Source: an uncultured Clostridia bacterium
GTDB lineage: Bacteria; Bacillota; Clostridia; Lachnospirales; CAG-274
Direction: 5' to 3'
Length of the DNA: 27,138 bases
Assembly: GCA_910579745.1 (NCBI GenBank)
Contig: CAJTVH010000045.1
Span: 1 to 27,138, forward strand
Below the pieces are notes generated by a model, which saw only the letters and a list, made by a program, of their open reading frames with translations, made no database searches and was not told the DNA's origin. The first letter of the stretch is position 1. Every line of letters starts with the position of its first letter. Positions 13,374-19,318 of this stretch are shown here, in pieces. A program made the translations under genes and the position numbers.

Positions 13374-13739
13374 ATGGATAATAAACAAGATTTAAAAACA
13401 CTGGACACTGAAAAAAAGTCCGATAAGGTGTTAGAGGAAAAAAAGAACGACAGGAAAACAGCGGGAAAAACTTTTGAAAAGAAAAAGACAGCTAAACAGA
13501 AAGCGGTTATTTATATGGGACCGTCTGTTCCCGATAATATTTTAATTTCGGGAAAGATTTATAAAAAACCGCCGGAATATGTATCTGACTTTATCTCAAA
13601 AAATCCTGTTTTTGGAAAATTAATTATTGATGTTGAGAAACTCGCTGAGTTTAAAAGAAAAGTTGAGGGTAAAGGAACAGAGGAACACAGTCTCTATTCG
13701 GAATGCCTTAAAATTATTAACGAGGGAGGTTTATTGTAA
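13374..13739 (+). CDS. Conserved hypothetical protein before the sheath
   Basis: A 121-residue protein. Residues 1-42 are Lys-rich and disordered, ending in a KKKTAKQKA stretch. Residues 43-121 form a compact domain beginning VIYMGPSVPDNILISGKIYK and ending in a helix (LYSECLKIINEGGLL). Small proteins of this layout precede the sheath gene in PBSX-like phages; the role is unknown, possibly sheath or tube assembly. TTGGAGG precedes the ATG. TAATG overlaps the sheath start. The 70 bp in front hold no clear promoter. Confidence 0.6.
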   Translation: MDNKQDLKTLDTEKKSDKVLEEKKNDRKTAGKTFEKKKTAKQKAVIYMGPSVPDNILISGKIYKKPPEYVSDFISKNPVFGKLIIDVEKLAEFKRKVEGKGTEEHSLYSECLKIINEGGLL

Positions 13740-15208
13740 TGGCTTATAAACATGGTGTTTATATTAATGAGGACTCGACAAGTATTGTCGCTCCCGTCGA
13801 GGTTGAATCCGCTATGCCTGTATTTTTTGTGACCGCCCCTGTTCATTTGTCAGAAAATCCTTATGGGGTTACAAACGTGCCTAAGCTTGTGTTTACATAT
13901 TCGGAGGCGGTTTCCGCTTTTGGATTCAGCGGAAAAAAAGAAATATGGGATAAGTATACTTCCTGCGAGGTTATTCAAAGTATGTTTTCATTATATGGGG
14001 TCTCGCCCTGCGTCATTGTTAATGTGCTTGACCCGGGAAAACACAAAGAGGACGTTACGGGAGAAAGTGTGACGCTTAGGGGTTACAGCGGGATTATTGA
14101 GGCTGACGGGGTGCTTAAGGACACTGTTAAAATAAAAAACGGCGGCGGATATTATATTTTGGGCAAACATTACACGGTTTCTTTTAATGATGACGGATTT
14201 GCCGTTATTAACGCTGTTTCCGACGCTGATGATGGTATTTCGGAAGACTCGGTACTGGAGATTTCTTATACCAGGCTTAAACCGGAAGAGGCTGATATAT
14301 TTGACATTATAGGAGGGTTTAACGATGAGACCGGAAAGAATGAGGGATTTGAGCTTATTTCGGAGATTTTTCCGAGGTTTAGAAAAATTCCCTGTCAAAT
14401 AGCGGCCCCGGGATTTTCAAGCTCACCGGCCGTGGCGGCGGTTATGGAGACTAAGACAAAAAATATTAACGGATGTTTTAACGCTGTCGCTTTAGTGGAT
14501 TTACCGACTATTGACGAAAAAGGAAATCATATAAAATATTCTGATATAGTGAAGTGGAAAAATGACAACAATTATACAGGGGCGAATATGATAGCCTGTT
14601 ATCCGGAGACGGAGCTTGACGGGTATAAATATCATTTATCGGCGCAGACAGCGGGGTGTATCGCTTTAACTGATTATGAGAATGACGGGGTTCCGTATGT
14701 CTCGCCGTCAAACCATAGTTTAAAAATAAACGGTTTAGTTTACGGCGACGGAGAGGAATTTATTCTCCCCAAAGAACAGGCGGATTATTTAAACGGTAAT
14801 GGAATAGTCACGGCGATTAATTTCACAAACGGCTGGACCGCCTGGGGAAACAGAACGGCGGTTTATCCGTCAAGCTCAGACGTGAAAGATTGTTTTATAC
14901 CAACAAGGAGAATGTTTAATTGGCTTGGGAACTCTATTGTCACGAATTATTTAGCTAAAGTGGATTATCCGCTTTTACGAAGAACTATTGAGACTATTGT
15001 GGACAGTATAGGAATGTGGCTTAACGGACTCGCCTCAAGGGAATGCATTCTTGGGGGAAGTATTGAGTTTTTAGACGGAGAGAATCCCACGACGGATTTA
15101 ATAGACGGGACAGTGAGATTCAGGGTTAAGTTCGCCCCGCCGTCTCCTATGAGGGATATTGAGTTTACGCTGGAATACGATTCAAGCTATTTGTCGGATT
15201 TATTTTAA
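13739..15208 (+). CDS. Contractile tail sheath protein
   Basis: A 489-residue sheath subunit. N-terminal YKHGVYINEDSTSIVAPVEV then SAMPVFFVTAPVH is the standard opening of Phage_tail_sheath proteins. The middle has PCQIAAPGFSSSPAVAAVME, and the conserved C-terminal region has NGLVYGDGEEFILPKEQADY, NGIVTAINFTNGWTAWGNRT and the ending RFRVKFAPPSPMRDIEFTLE. The sheath contracts to drive the tube through the envelope. This gene shows the phage is a myovirus despite its lambda-like head. It is followed 15 bp later by the tube gene. Confidence 0.95.
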   Translation: MAYKHGVYINEDSTSIVAPVEVESAMPVFFVTAPVHLSENPYGVTNVPKLVFTYSEAVSAFGFSGKKEIWDKYTSCEVIQSMFSLYGVSPCVIVNVLDPGKHKEDVTGESVTLRGYSGIIEADGVLKDTVKIKNGGGYYILGKHYTVSFNDDGFAVINAVSDADDGISEDSVLEISYTRLKPEEADIFDIIGGFNDETGKNEGFELISEIFPRFRKIPCQIAAPGFSSSPAVAAVMETKTKNINGCFNAVALVDLPTIDEKGNHIKYSDIVKWKNDNNYTGANMIACYPETELDGYKYHLSAQTAGCIALTDYENDGVPYVSPSNHSLKINGLVYGDGEEFILPKEQADYLNGNGIVTAINFTNGWTAWGNRTAVYPSSSDVKDCFIPTRRMFNWLGNSIVTNYLAKVDYPLLRRTIETIVDSIGMWLNGLASRECILGGSIEFLDGENPTTDLIDGTVRFRVKFAPPSPMRDIEFTLEYDSSYLSDLF

Positions 15209-15223
15209 GGGAGGCGGAAATTT

Positions 15224-15745
15224 ATGAGAATACCTGATAAGCTGGTTCAGTTTTATGTTTTTGACAGTGACAATTTGATGATAGGAGTAGCTGATTTAAC
15301 TCTTCCGGATTTGAGCTATATGTCTGAGACGGTTAAAGGGGCGGGTATAGGAGGAGAAATTGATTTGCCTATTATAGGCAGTTTACAGTCGATGACAACG
15401 ACTATTACCTGGCGTTCCCTTGTGGAGGAAACAGCGATGTTTCTTGAGCCTAAAGGGCATACTTTTTACGCTAAAGGCTCCGTGCAGGAGTTTGACTCTG
15501 AAAAGCATGATTACAGGCAAATTCCGATTAAGGTCACGGAAAGGGTTTTACCGAAAAACTTTAAAATGGGGAAAATGGACCCAGGCACGTCTATAGGCTC
15601 GTCGAGTGATTTTGAGATATTGTATTTGAAACTGGAAATTGACGGTAATACTTTATATGAGATTGACAAGGCTAATTCTATATTTTATATTAACGGCGTT
15701 GATTATTTGGCGGCGGTTAGAAGAACGGCGGGGCTTAGCGGTTAA
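15224..15745 (+). CDS. Tail tube protein (P2 FII family)
   Basis: A 173-residue inner tube subunit. The N-terminus IPDKLVQFYVFDSDNLMIGV and the region LPDLSYMSETVKGAGIGGEI (about 28-47), then GSLQSMTTTITWRSL, are typical of the phage tube family. GGGAGGCGG precedes the ATG. It stacks in rings inside the sheath. It is followed by the Hol_Tox cassette rather than directly by the chaperone gene, breaking the usual sheath-tube-chaperone order. Confidence 0.93.
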   Translation: MRIPDKLVQFYVFDSDNLMIGVADLTLPDLSYMSETVKGAGIGGEIDLPIIGSLQSMTTTITWRSLVEETAMFLEPKGHTFYAKGSVQEFDSEKHDYRQIPIKVTERVLPKNFKMGKMDPGTSIGSSSDFEILYLKLEIDGNTLYEIDKANSIFYINGVDYLAAVRRTAGLSG

Positions 15746-15753
15746 GAAAAAAT

Positions 15754-15782
15754 ATTGTCATAAATTATATGTTGTGATAAAA
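15754..15782 (+). promoter_or_regulatory. Putative promoter of the Hol_Tox toxin mRNA
   Basis: TTGTCA (15754-15759), 17 bp, then TAAAAA (15777-15782), a weak -10. The predicted start near 15790 precedes GGGGTAATTG. Confidence 0.5.
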
Positions 15783-15882
15783 TATGTATATGGGGTAATT
15801 GAACAGGGTGTGTGTTAGCCTCCCAATTCCTTTCAGGAGGGAGGTGAGCTTCCAATTTGAGAAGATTGGAGGTGCTTGCGCT

Positions 15883-15960
15883 ATGTCTACATATGAGGCC
15901 TTGATGTTATGTTTTACATTCGGCGTATTCGTTGTGGCGGTAATAAACGCAAAAAAATAA
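15883..15960 (+). CDS. Hol_Tox-type type I toxin peptide
   Basis: A 25-residue peptide, MSTYEALMLCFTFGVFVVAV ending INAKK: polar start, single membrane helix, basic tail. The M(S/T)xxEALML...FGxFV pattern is that of the 'putative holin-like toxin' (Hol_Tox) peptides of Bacillota, related to TxpA/BsrG-type toxins that damage the membrane. The Shine-Dalgarno GGAGG (15868-15872) is partly buried in a TCCAAT/ATTGGA hairpin (15851-15856/15865-15870), a normal feature of such mRNAs. The stop codon lies in a bidirectional terminator shared with a convergent antisense RNA. The cassette lies between tube and tail chaperone genes. Confidence 0.85.
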   Translation: MSTYEALMLCFTFGVFVVAVINAKK

Positions 15961-16047
15961 CAACTCCCTGTATTTGGCTGATACTAAGTTGTTATTTTTT
16001 ACTTTGTATTTAAGGCTAACCACACTTTGTGGCAATTACCCTTTCTT
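15950..16047 (-). ncRNA. Antitoxin RNA of the Hol_Tox locus
   Basis: A convergent RNA of ~95 nt expected from the strong - promoter at 16054-16081 to the shared terminator. It would overlap the toxin mRNA 3' end and last codons. Its 5' part folds at CCACAAAGTGTGG. Known TxpA/BsrG-type toxins are controlled by such 3'-overlapping antisense RNAs through pairing and RNase III decay; that mechanism is inferred here. Confidence 0.65.
15956..16000. terminator. Bidirectional terminator of the Hol_Tox locus
   Basis: AATAACAACT (15956-15965) and AGTTGTTATT (15987-15996) with T runs on + (TTTT) and A runs upstream (T-rich on -). It ends both toxin mRNA and antisense RNA, so their 3' ends overlap. Confidence 0.85.
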
Positions 16048-16053
16048 AATTAA

Positions 16054-16081
16054 ATTATAACATAAAAAAAGATTTTGTAAA
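16054..16081 (-). promoter_or_regulatory. Promoter of the Hol_Tox antitoxin RNA
   Basis: On -, TTTACA (16081-16076), 16 bp, TATAAT (16059-16054). It is stronger than the toxin promoter, as expected for an antitoxin in excess. Confidence 0.8.
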
Positions 16082-16134
16082 GAGGGCGTATGAAAAAATT
16101 TCAAACGCCCTCTTAAATTTTAGGAGGATTTTTT

Positions 16135-16842
16135 ATGAAAAATTACAAATTGAGGAGACCCATTGATTTTGAGGGTAAGAAAATTGAGAGTCTGAGTTTT
16201 AATTTTGAGAAAATGACAAGGAAAGAATATAAAAGATGTATAAAAGAGGCGAGAATCAGAAACAAAAAAGACATGAGCGCCGTTCCGATTTTCAGCGAGA
16301 CATTCAGGCTTGTTTTCGCGGGAGTTTCGGCAGGGGTTCCGACGGAGGCTATGTTTTCCTTATACCCTAAGGATATTTACGGGGTGAGCGAGGCGGTTTA
16401 CGCTTTCTTTTTCGGCGGGGACGCTGATAACATTGATTTTGAGGACGATGACGAGGATGAAAACGGAGTTTATAAACTGAAAGACCCTATTGAGTTTAAC
16501 GGCGAGACGATTAAGGAATTTGAGTTTGATTTTGACGGCGTTAATTATTTAAAATATAAACAGTGTGAAAACGAGGCGAGAAAACTAAACTCTAAAAAAG
16601 AAGTTATGCTCACGCCGTCGGATAATGAGAATTTTCAGCTTTGTTTCGCGGCGAAAGCGGCGGGTATGGAAAACAAGGTTATGTTTGACTTGTCTTTAAG
16701 AGACGCTCTTAACATTTGCTTTATGGTGCGTAATTTTTTATCGGATGGGGATTCGGACGAAGAGGAGGAGACGGAAACGGAGTCAATCTCGATTACGCTC
16801 AGGGGGAGACAGGAGAGGAATGTCAGGACAGAGGCGAATTAG
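16135..16842 (+). CDS. Tail assembly chaperone with internal duplication
   Basis: A 235-residue acidic protein in the position of P2 gpE/PBSX XkdN, which coats the tape measure during tail assembly. It is two homologous repeats: residues 4-100 (YKLRRPIDFEGKKIESLSFN, then ETFRLVFAGVSAGVPTEAMF) and about 110-207 (YKLKDPIEFNGETIKEFEFD, then ENFQLCFAAKAAGMENKVMF), joined by an Asp/Glu linker. Usual family members have one such unit of ~100 residues. The C-terminal tail is Glu-rich then Arg-rich. The -1 frame stays open across the stop, as in phages using programmed frameshifting. AGGAGG lies upstream of the ATG. Confidence 0.8.
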   Translation: MKNYKLRRPIDFEGKKIESLSFNFEKMTRKEYKRCIKEARIRNKKDMSAVPIFSETFRLVFAGVSAGVPTEAMFSLYPKDIYGVSEAVYAFFFGGDADNIDFEDDDEDENGVYKLKDPIEFNGETIKEFEFDFDGVNYLKYKQCENEARKLNSKKEVMLTPSDNENFQLCFAAKAAGMENKVMFDLSLRDALNICFMVRNFLSDGDSDEEEETETESISITLRGRQERNVRTEAN

Positions 16843-16970
16843 AGTTTGAGGAAAATATTATGCTTTTGGCGAGGGAGACTAATACGGGAATTGATTATTA
16901 TGAGAAGTGCAGTTTCAGGGAATTGTACAGGCATATAAGAACTTTTAACAGGCTTGCTGAGAAAAAATAA
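16803..16970 (+). CDS. Chaperone -1 frame extension (probable frameshift product)
   Basis: The -1 frame is open from well before the 0-frame stop to TAA 16968. It encodes a plausible tail: GETGEECQDRGELEFEENIM, then LLARETNTGIDYYEKCSFRE and LYRHIRTFNRLAEKK. P2- and lambda-type phages make this longer chaperone by -1 slippage. The only obvious run is AGGGGGA (16801-16807), where GGG can re-pair in the A site but AGG cannot cleanly in the P site, so the exact slip point is unsure. Alternatively ATG 16860 with GAGGAAAA upstream starts an independent 36-residue product. The short second ORF between chaperone and tape measure genes is standard for this phage group. Confidence 0.6.
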   Translation, partial: GETGEECQDRGELEFEENIMLLARETNTGIDYYEKCSFRELYRHIRTFNRLAEKK

Positions 16971-16978
16971 AAAAAGTC

Positions 16979-17007
16979 TTGCAAATTGGGGTAATGTGTG
17001 GTATAGT
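16979..17007 (+). promoter_or_regulatory. Promoter of the Fst-like antitoxin RNA
   Basis: TTGCAA (16979-16984), 17 bp, TATAGT (17002-17007). The predicted start is near 17014. Confidence 0.8.
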
Positions 17008-17013
17008 ATTGGT

Positions 17014-17097
17014 GGATAGAATTAATGGTTCATGTTCAAGCCAAAAAGAAAAACACCCCCCTTTAGTCTGCTCACTAAAGAGGGGCTTTTCTTTTTT
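17014..17097 (+). ncRNA. Antitoxin RNA of the Fst-like locus
   Basis: An ~84-nt RNA from a good promoter to a strong terminator. Its 5' part contains GGTTCATGTTCAAGCC (17027-17042), which can pair with the toxin mRNA across ribosome binding site and start codon (DNA repeat at 17218-17233) over 16 continuous pairs with two G-U. Its 3' terminator also overlaps the toxin mRNA 3' end. This two-contact layout matches the par/fst system of pAD1. It encodes no evident peptide. Confidence 0.75.
17056..17097. terminator. Bidirectional terminator of the Fst-like locus
   Basis: CCCC and CTTTAGT pair with ACTAAAG and GGGG (17056-17085, one mismatch), followed on + by CTTTTCTTTTTT and on - by TGTTTTTCTTTTT. 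It ends both convergent transcripts. Confidence 0.9.
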
Positions 17098-17143
17098 ATA
17101 CAGGAGAAATTAAAATAACCTGTAGGCCCGTGCCGCTATAACT

Positions 17144-17224
17144 TTATCTGTCAAGCCATTTGCAGATATAATATGTAACTATGCCCGCCAGTACAGATAA
17201 AATAAATGATATTAAAAGGTTCAT
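17144..17224 (-). CDS. Fst-like type I toxin peptide
   Basis: A 26-residue peptide: MNLLISFILSVLAGIVTYYI then CKWLDR. One membrane helix with a charged tail (KWLDR), the layout of Fst/Ldr-type toxins; the YYICKWLD ending resembles small conserved Bacillota membrane peptides. It is the only gene on - in the tail region. GGAAAGGAGG precedes the ATG, and CCTTTC/GAAAGG (17235-17240/17259-17264) can hide that site in the mRNA. It has a strong promoter and shares a terminator with a convergent antisense RNA that also carries a start-codon-complementary repeat. Activity is not proven by sequence. The cassette lies between the chaperone and tape measure genes. Confidence 0.8.
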   Translation of the reverse strand: MNLLISFILSVLAGIVTYYICKWLDR

Positions 17225-17278
17225 GCTCAAACCTCCTTTCCGCCGCGAAATTCGCCGAGAAAGGTTGGCGACAAGGAT

Positions 17279-17307
17279 ATTATAGCAATAAATCTCATTT
17301 ATTTCAA
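17279..17307 (-). promoter_or_regulatory. Promoter of the Fst-like toxin mRNA
   Basis: On -, TTGAAA (17307-17302), 17 bp, TATAAT (17284-17279). The start would be near 17272, giving a ~45-nt 5' UTR able to fold over the Shine-Dalgarno. Confidence 0.85.
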
Positions 17308-17401
17308 TAAAAAAGATAATGAGGAAAAGACAATCTGGAAATCCTGTCTTTTTTCTTGGAAATATTTTAAATATTATACATAAAAAATAAAAAGGATTTT
17401 A

Positions 17402-17430
17402 TTGCAAATATTACCATTTTTTGATATTAT
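17402..17430 (+). promoter_or_regulatory. Promoter of the membrane-anchored orphan gene
   Basis: TTGCAA (17402-17407), 17 bp, TATTAT (17425-17430), 36 bp before the start codon. It makes the gene independent of late transcription. Confidence 0.75.
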
Positions 17431-17466
17431 TAAAGTGCGTTATTTAATATCAAAGGAGTGGTTATA

Positions 17467-17985
17467 TTGGGAAAGTTTTTTTACGGTGATGAGGATGAAT
17501 ATGATGATGTTAGCGAAAGGCCTGTTTCCGGGAAAGGACCGAGTGATACTAATACGGAGAAAAAACCTATATCCATAAAAGATAGTGATACTATAAAGGA
17601 TAAAGAAAAATACATCAACAGCAAGTTAATTGAGTTCGGATTTTATAAAGGAGAGGAAAAAGCCGAGCTGAAAGATAATTCCTCAAAAGACTTGATTAAA
17701 ATAAACGGGGAATTTTTTATAAAGAAAAAAGAACTAAGCAAAGAGGATGAGATGTTTTTAAAATTAAGGGCCCTTGATATATTGAGGGAAAGTCAAAAAA
17801 ATACAGAAGAACAGAAAGAAAGCTTAAAGATAATTAAATATATTTTAGTATTTTTTACCGCTCTTATTTTAATTTCAGTAATAATAAGTATCTTTATAGG
17901 CATAAAATCAGTAAAAACATTAAAATATTTATATTTATATCCGTGTCCATATGAACAAAGAATAGAAGGTGAGAAATATTTATAA
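17467..17985 (+). CDS. Single-pass membrane protein, function unknown (moron)
   Basis: About 172 residues, not recognised. Acidic N-terminus (MGKFFYGDEDEYDDVSERP), a Lys-rich low-complexity stretch, a short domain (INGEFFIKKKELSKEDEMFL), a coiled helix (SQKNTEEQKESLK), then one strong membrane helix (about residues 120-143, LVFFTALILISVIISIFIGI) and a ~25-residue tail with PCPYEQR. There is no signal peptide. Most of the protein would be cytosolic, anchored near its C-terminus. TTG 17467 fits the Shine-Dalgarno AAAGGAG; GTG 17458 overlaps it. Its own promoter inside a late operon suggests a lysogeny-expressed accessory gene, perhaps superinfection exclusion or defence, but that is a guess. 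No terminator is seen after it. Confidence 0.65.
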   Translation: MGKFFYGDEDEYDDVSERPVSGKGPSDTNTEKKPISIKDSDTIKDKEKYINSKLIEFGFYKGEEKAELKDNSSKDLIKINGEFFIKKKELSKEDEMFLKLRALDILRESQKNTEEQKESLKIIKYILVFFTALILISVIISIFIGIKSVKTLKYLYLYPCPYEQRIEGEKYL

Positions 17986-18062
17986 TATATAAGTGAACCT
18001 TTGTAAAAAATTAAATAAGAATGTTTATTATGTCTAAAGTTTAAACGATTTTATTTTTGAGG

Positions 18063-18158
18063 CGAGAGAAGTTTCTCTGAAAATATTTGATATTCAGAGG
18101 GACTTTTTTTAATACAAAAATTTAATTTGAAAGGAGTTTTTTAATGGGAAAATTCTAA
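18063..18158 (+). repeat. Duplicated leader, copy 1, with 4-codon relic ORF
   Basis: ~95 bp matching 18454-18546 at roughly 80% or more: terminator-like hairpin, spacer, AAAGGAGTTTTTT and a start codon. Here the ATG at 18144 opens only ATGGGAAAATTC before TAA, a dead start. The inserted ribbon-helix-helix cassette begins directly after it. Confidence 0.75.
18070..18111 (+). terminator. Terminator in leader copy 1
   Basis: AGTTTCTCTGAA (18070-18081) pairs with TTCAGAGGGACT (18093-18104), 12 bp with two G-U, followed by seven Ts. It would end the upstream orphan-gene transcript. Confidence 0.75.
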
Positions 18159-18165
18159 AAAACTC

Positions 18166-18208
18166 TTGACTTTTTCTTTGGGGTACGTTAAAATTAAAAT
18201 GTACCCAC
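18166..18208 (+). promoter_or_regulatory. Promoter and operator of the ribbon-helix-helix gene
   Basis: TTGACT (18166-18171), 17 bp, TAAAAT (18189-18194). Around the -10 lies GGGTACG...TGTACCC (18181-18205), part of a larger inverted repeat with flanking TTCTTTG/CAAAGAA. This is a probable autoregulatory operator. Confidence 0.8.
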
Positions 18209-18227
18209 AAAGAAAAGAGGTGACATA

Positions 18228-18401
18228 ATGGGTATACACAAAGGTACAAAATTGACTGAAAATCCTAAAGATATTAGTTATAAAGTTCGGTTTGATAAAA
18301 AGACTTATGAAAAATTAGAAACTTTATCTCAAGAAACAGGAAGAACAAAAGCTGATGTCATACGTAAGGGTATAGAAGTACAATTTGAGCAAAGAAAATA
18401 A
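18228..18401 (+). CDS. Orphan CopG/Arc-type ribbon-helix-helix protein
   Basis: A 57-residue protein. The beta strand YKVRFDKKTYEKLETLSQ (about 18-35) followed by ETGRTKADVIRKGIEVQFEQ is a classical ribbon-helix-helix dimeric repressor/antitoxin pattern (strand, helix, TGRTKADVIR turn, helix). GAGGTG lies 6 nt before the ATG. The promoter overlaps an inverted repeat it could bind. No toxin gene accompanies it; the next gene is a Rha-type regulator. It lies as a ~290-bp unit between two leader copies, suggesting insertion. It could be a lysogenic regulator of antirepressor genes, or an orphan antitoxin. Confidence 0.88.
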   Translation: MGIHKGTKLTENPKDISYKVRFDKKTYEKLETLSQETGRTKADVIRKGIEVQFEQRK

Positions 18402-18402
18402 A

Positions 18403-18448
18403 AGAGCATATACGGCTTTATAGGTTTGGCGACCACCGAATATGCTCT
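18403..18448. other. Stable hairpin after the ribbon-helix-helix gene
   Basis: AGAGCATAT (18403-18411) pairs with ATATGCTCT (18440-18448); inside, CGG pairs with CCG and GGT with ACC. On - it is followed by TTTTATTTTC, so it could be a - strand terminator. On + it ends in AAAACC and would mainly protect the mRNA 3' end. Confidence 0.55.
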
Positions 18449-18453
18449 AAAAC

Positions 18454-18546
18454 CGAGAGAAATCTCTCTGAAAATATTATACCATTCAGAGGGACTTCTT
18501 TCAATACAAATTTTAATTTGAAAGGAGTTTTTTATATGGAAAATTT
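18454..18546 (+). repeat. Duplicated leader, copy 2 (live, before rha)
   Basis: Counterpart of 18063-18154. The stem at 18461-18472/18485-18496 is kept with one mismatch and the T run is interrupted (TTCTTTC), so termination may be leaky. AAAGGAG leads to the functional ATG 18536. Confidence 0.75.
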
Positions 18547-19318
18547 AAAGCCGTGGCAATTGACAATTAATAGCCGTGAAGTGGCAAAAATGGTTGGAAA
18601 AGAACACAGTAAATTGTTGAGAGATATTAAAACTTATATAATTTATTTAGGAGAAGCCAATTTTGGATTGTCCGAATTTTTCAAAGAAAGTACATACGTC
18701 AGCGGACAAAATAAAATACTTCCTTGTTACGAGGTAACAAAAAAAGGCTGTGAACTTATAGGGCACAAACTAACAGGGAAAAAGGGTGTATTATTTACAG
18801 CAAGCTATATAAACCGTTTTCACGAAATGGAAGAAGAATTAAAAAATCCAAAACCAAAACCAAAACAATCGTGGTTTGTAAGAGATTTTAATGGAAATAA
18901 AATTATTCTTGAACGAGATTTTATTGATATTACAGGGATTGATATTAAAAAGCATAAATTGTTTTACCGGCCGGAATATTTTACAGGCGGACGTGACTGG
19001 AACGGTTGGGGGTGGAAATGTGATAATGAGGAATTTAAAGCCGAATACGGGTTTGATTATGGAAATGACGACTGTATGATTTATTTTTACCCTTGCGGAG
19101 TGATTAAAGCACTTGATATTTTGTCAGCGGATAAAAAAATAAAAATGAATGAGGGCGCTGAGGAATTGCTTTTAAGGGGTATTAACGCTATTCAGGTTTC
19201 AAACGTAAATGAGATAATTGAGAAAAAAACTAAATTTATTAAAAAGATACCAAAGTATGATATGCCTATACAAATTTGTATCAGTCTTGGGGAAAACGAA
19301 AGGAGTTTGATAGTATGA
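18536..19318 (+). CDS. Rha family phage regulatory protein
   Basis: 260 residues. The N-terminal half has the Rha (Phage_pRha) layout: INSREVAKMVGKEHSKLLRD (about 11-30), then ESTYVSGQNKILPCYEVTKK and a GCELIGHKLTGKKG stretch, ending in a helix with FHEMEEEL. The C-terminal half (about 110-260) contains SWFVRDFNGNKIILERDFID, several Trp/Gly motifs (GGRDWNGWGWKC) and a DDCMIYFYPCGVIKALDI helix; this domain is not recognised. Rha-type proteins interfere with or modulate phage lytic growth. ATG 18536 follows AAAGGAG at 10 nt. It overlaps the next gene by ATGA. It is found here in the tail operon, not in the usual lysogeny/replication region. Confidence 0.8.
   Translation: MENLKPWQLTINSREVAKMVGKEHSKLLRDIKTYIIYLGEANFGLSEFFKESTYVSGQNKILPCYEVTKKGCELIGHKLTGKKGVLFTASYINRFHEMEEELKNPKPKPKQSWFVRDFNGNKIILERDFIDITGIDIKKHKLFYRPEYFTGGRDWNGWGWKCDNEEFKAEYGFDYGNDDCMIYFYPCGVIKALDILSADKKIKMNEGAEELLLRGINAIQVSNVNEIIEKKTKFIKKIPKYDMPIQICISLGENERSLIV

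Larger units (their letters stand above)
15793..16042. repeat. Inverted repeats bounding the Hol_Tox locus
   Basis: GGTAATTG, ~8 nt, GTGTGTTAGCCT (left, from about 15794) recurs in inverse at 16013-16041 as AGGCTAACCACAC, 7 nt, CAATTACC. Both convergent transcripts would therefore begin with the same sequence. Confidence 0.65.

Noticed and set aside
16860..16970. Treating this only as an independent 36-aa gene
   Set aside because: The -1 frame is open well upstream across the chaperone stop and tail chaperones of this group commonly use frameshifting; kept as alternative within the feature.
18228..18401. Antitoxin of a type II pair with the Rha gene as toxin
   Set aside because: Rha is a regulatory family, separated by a hairpin and duplicated leader; no toxin fold is evident nearby.
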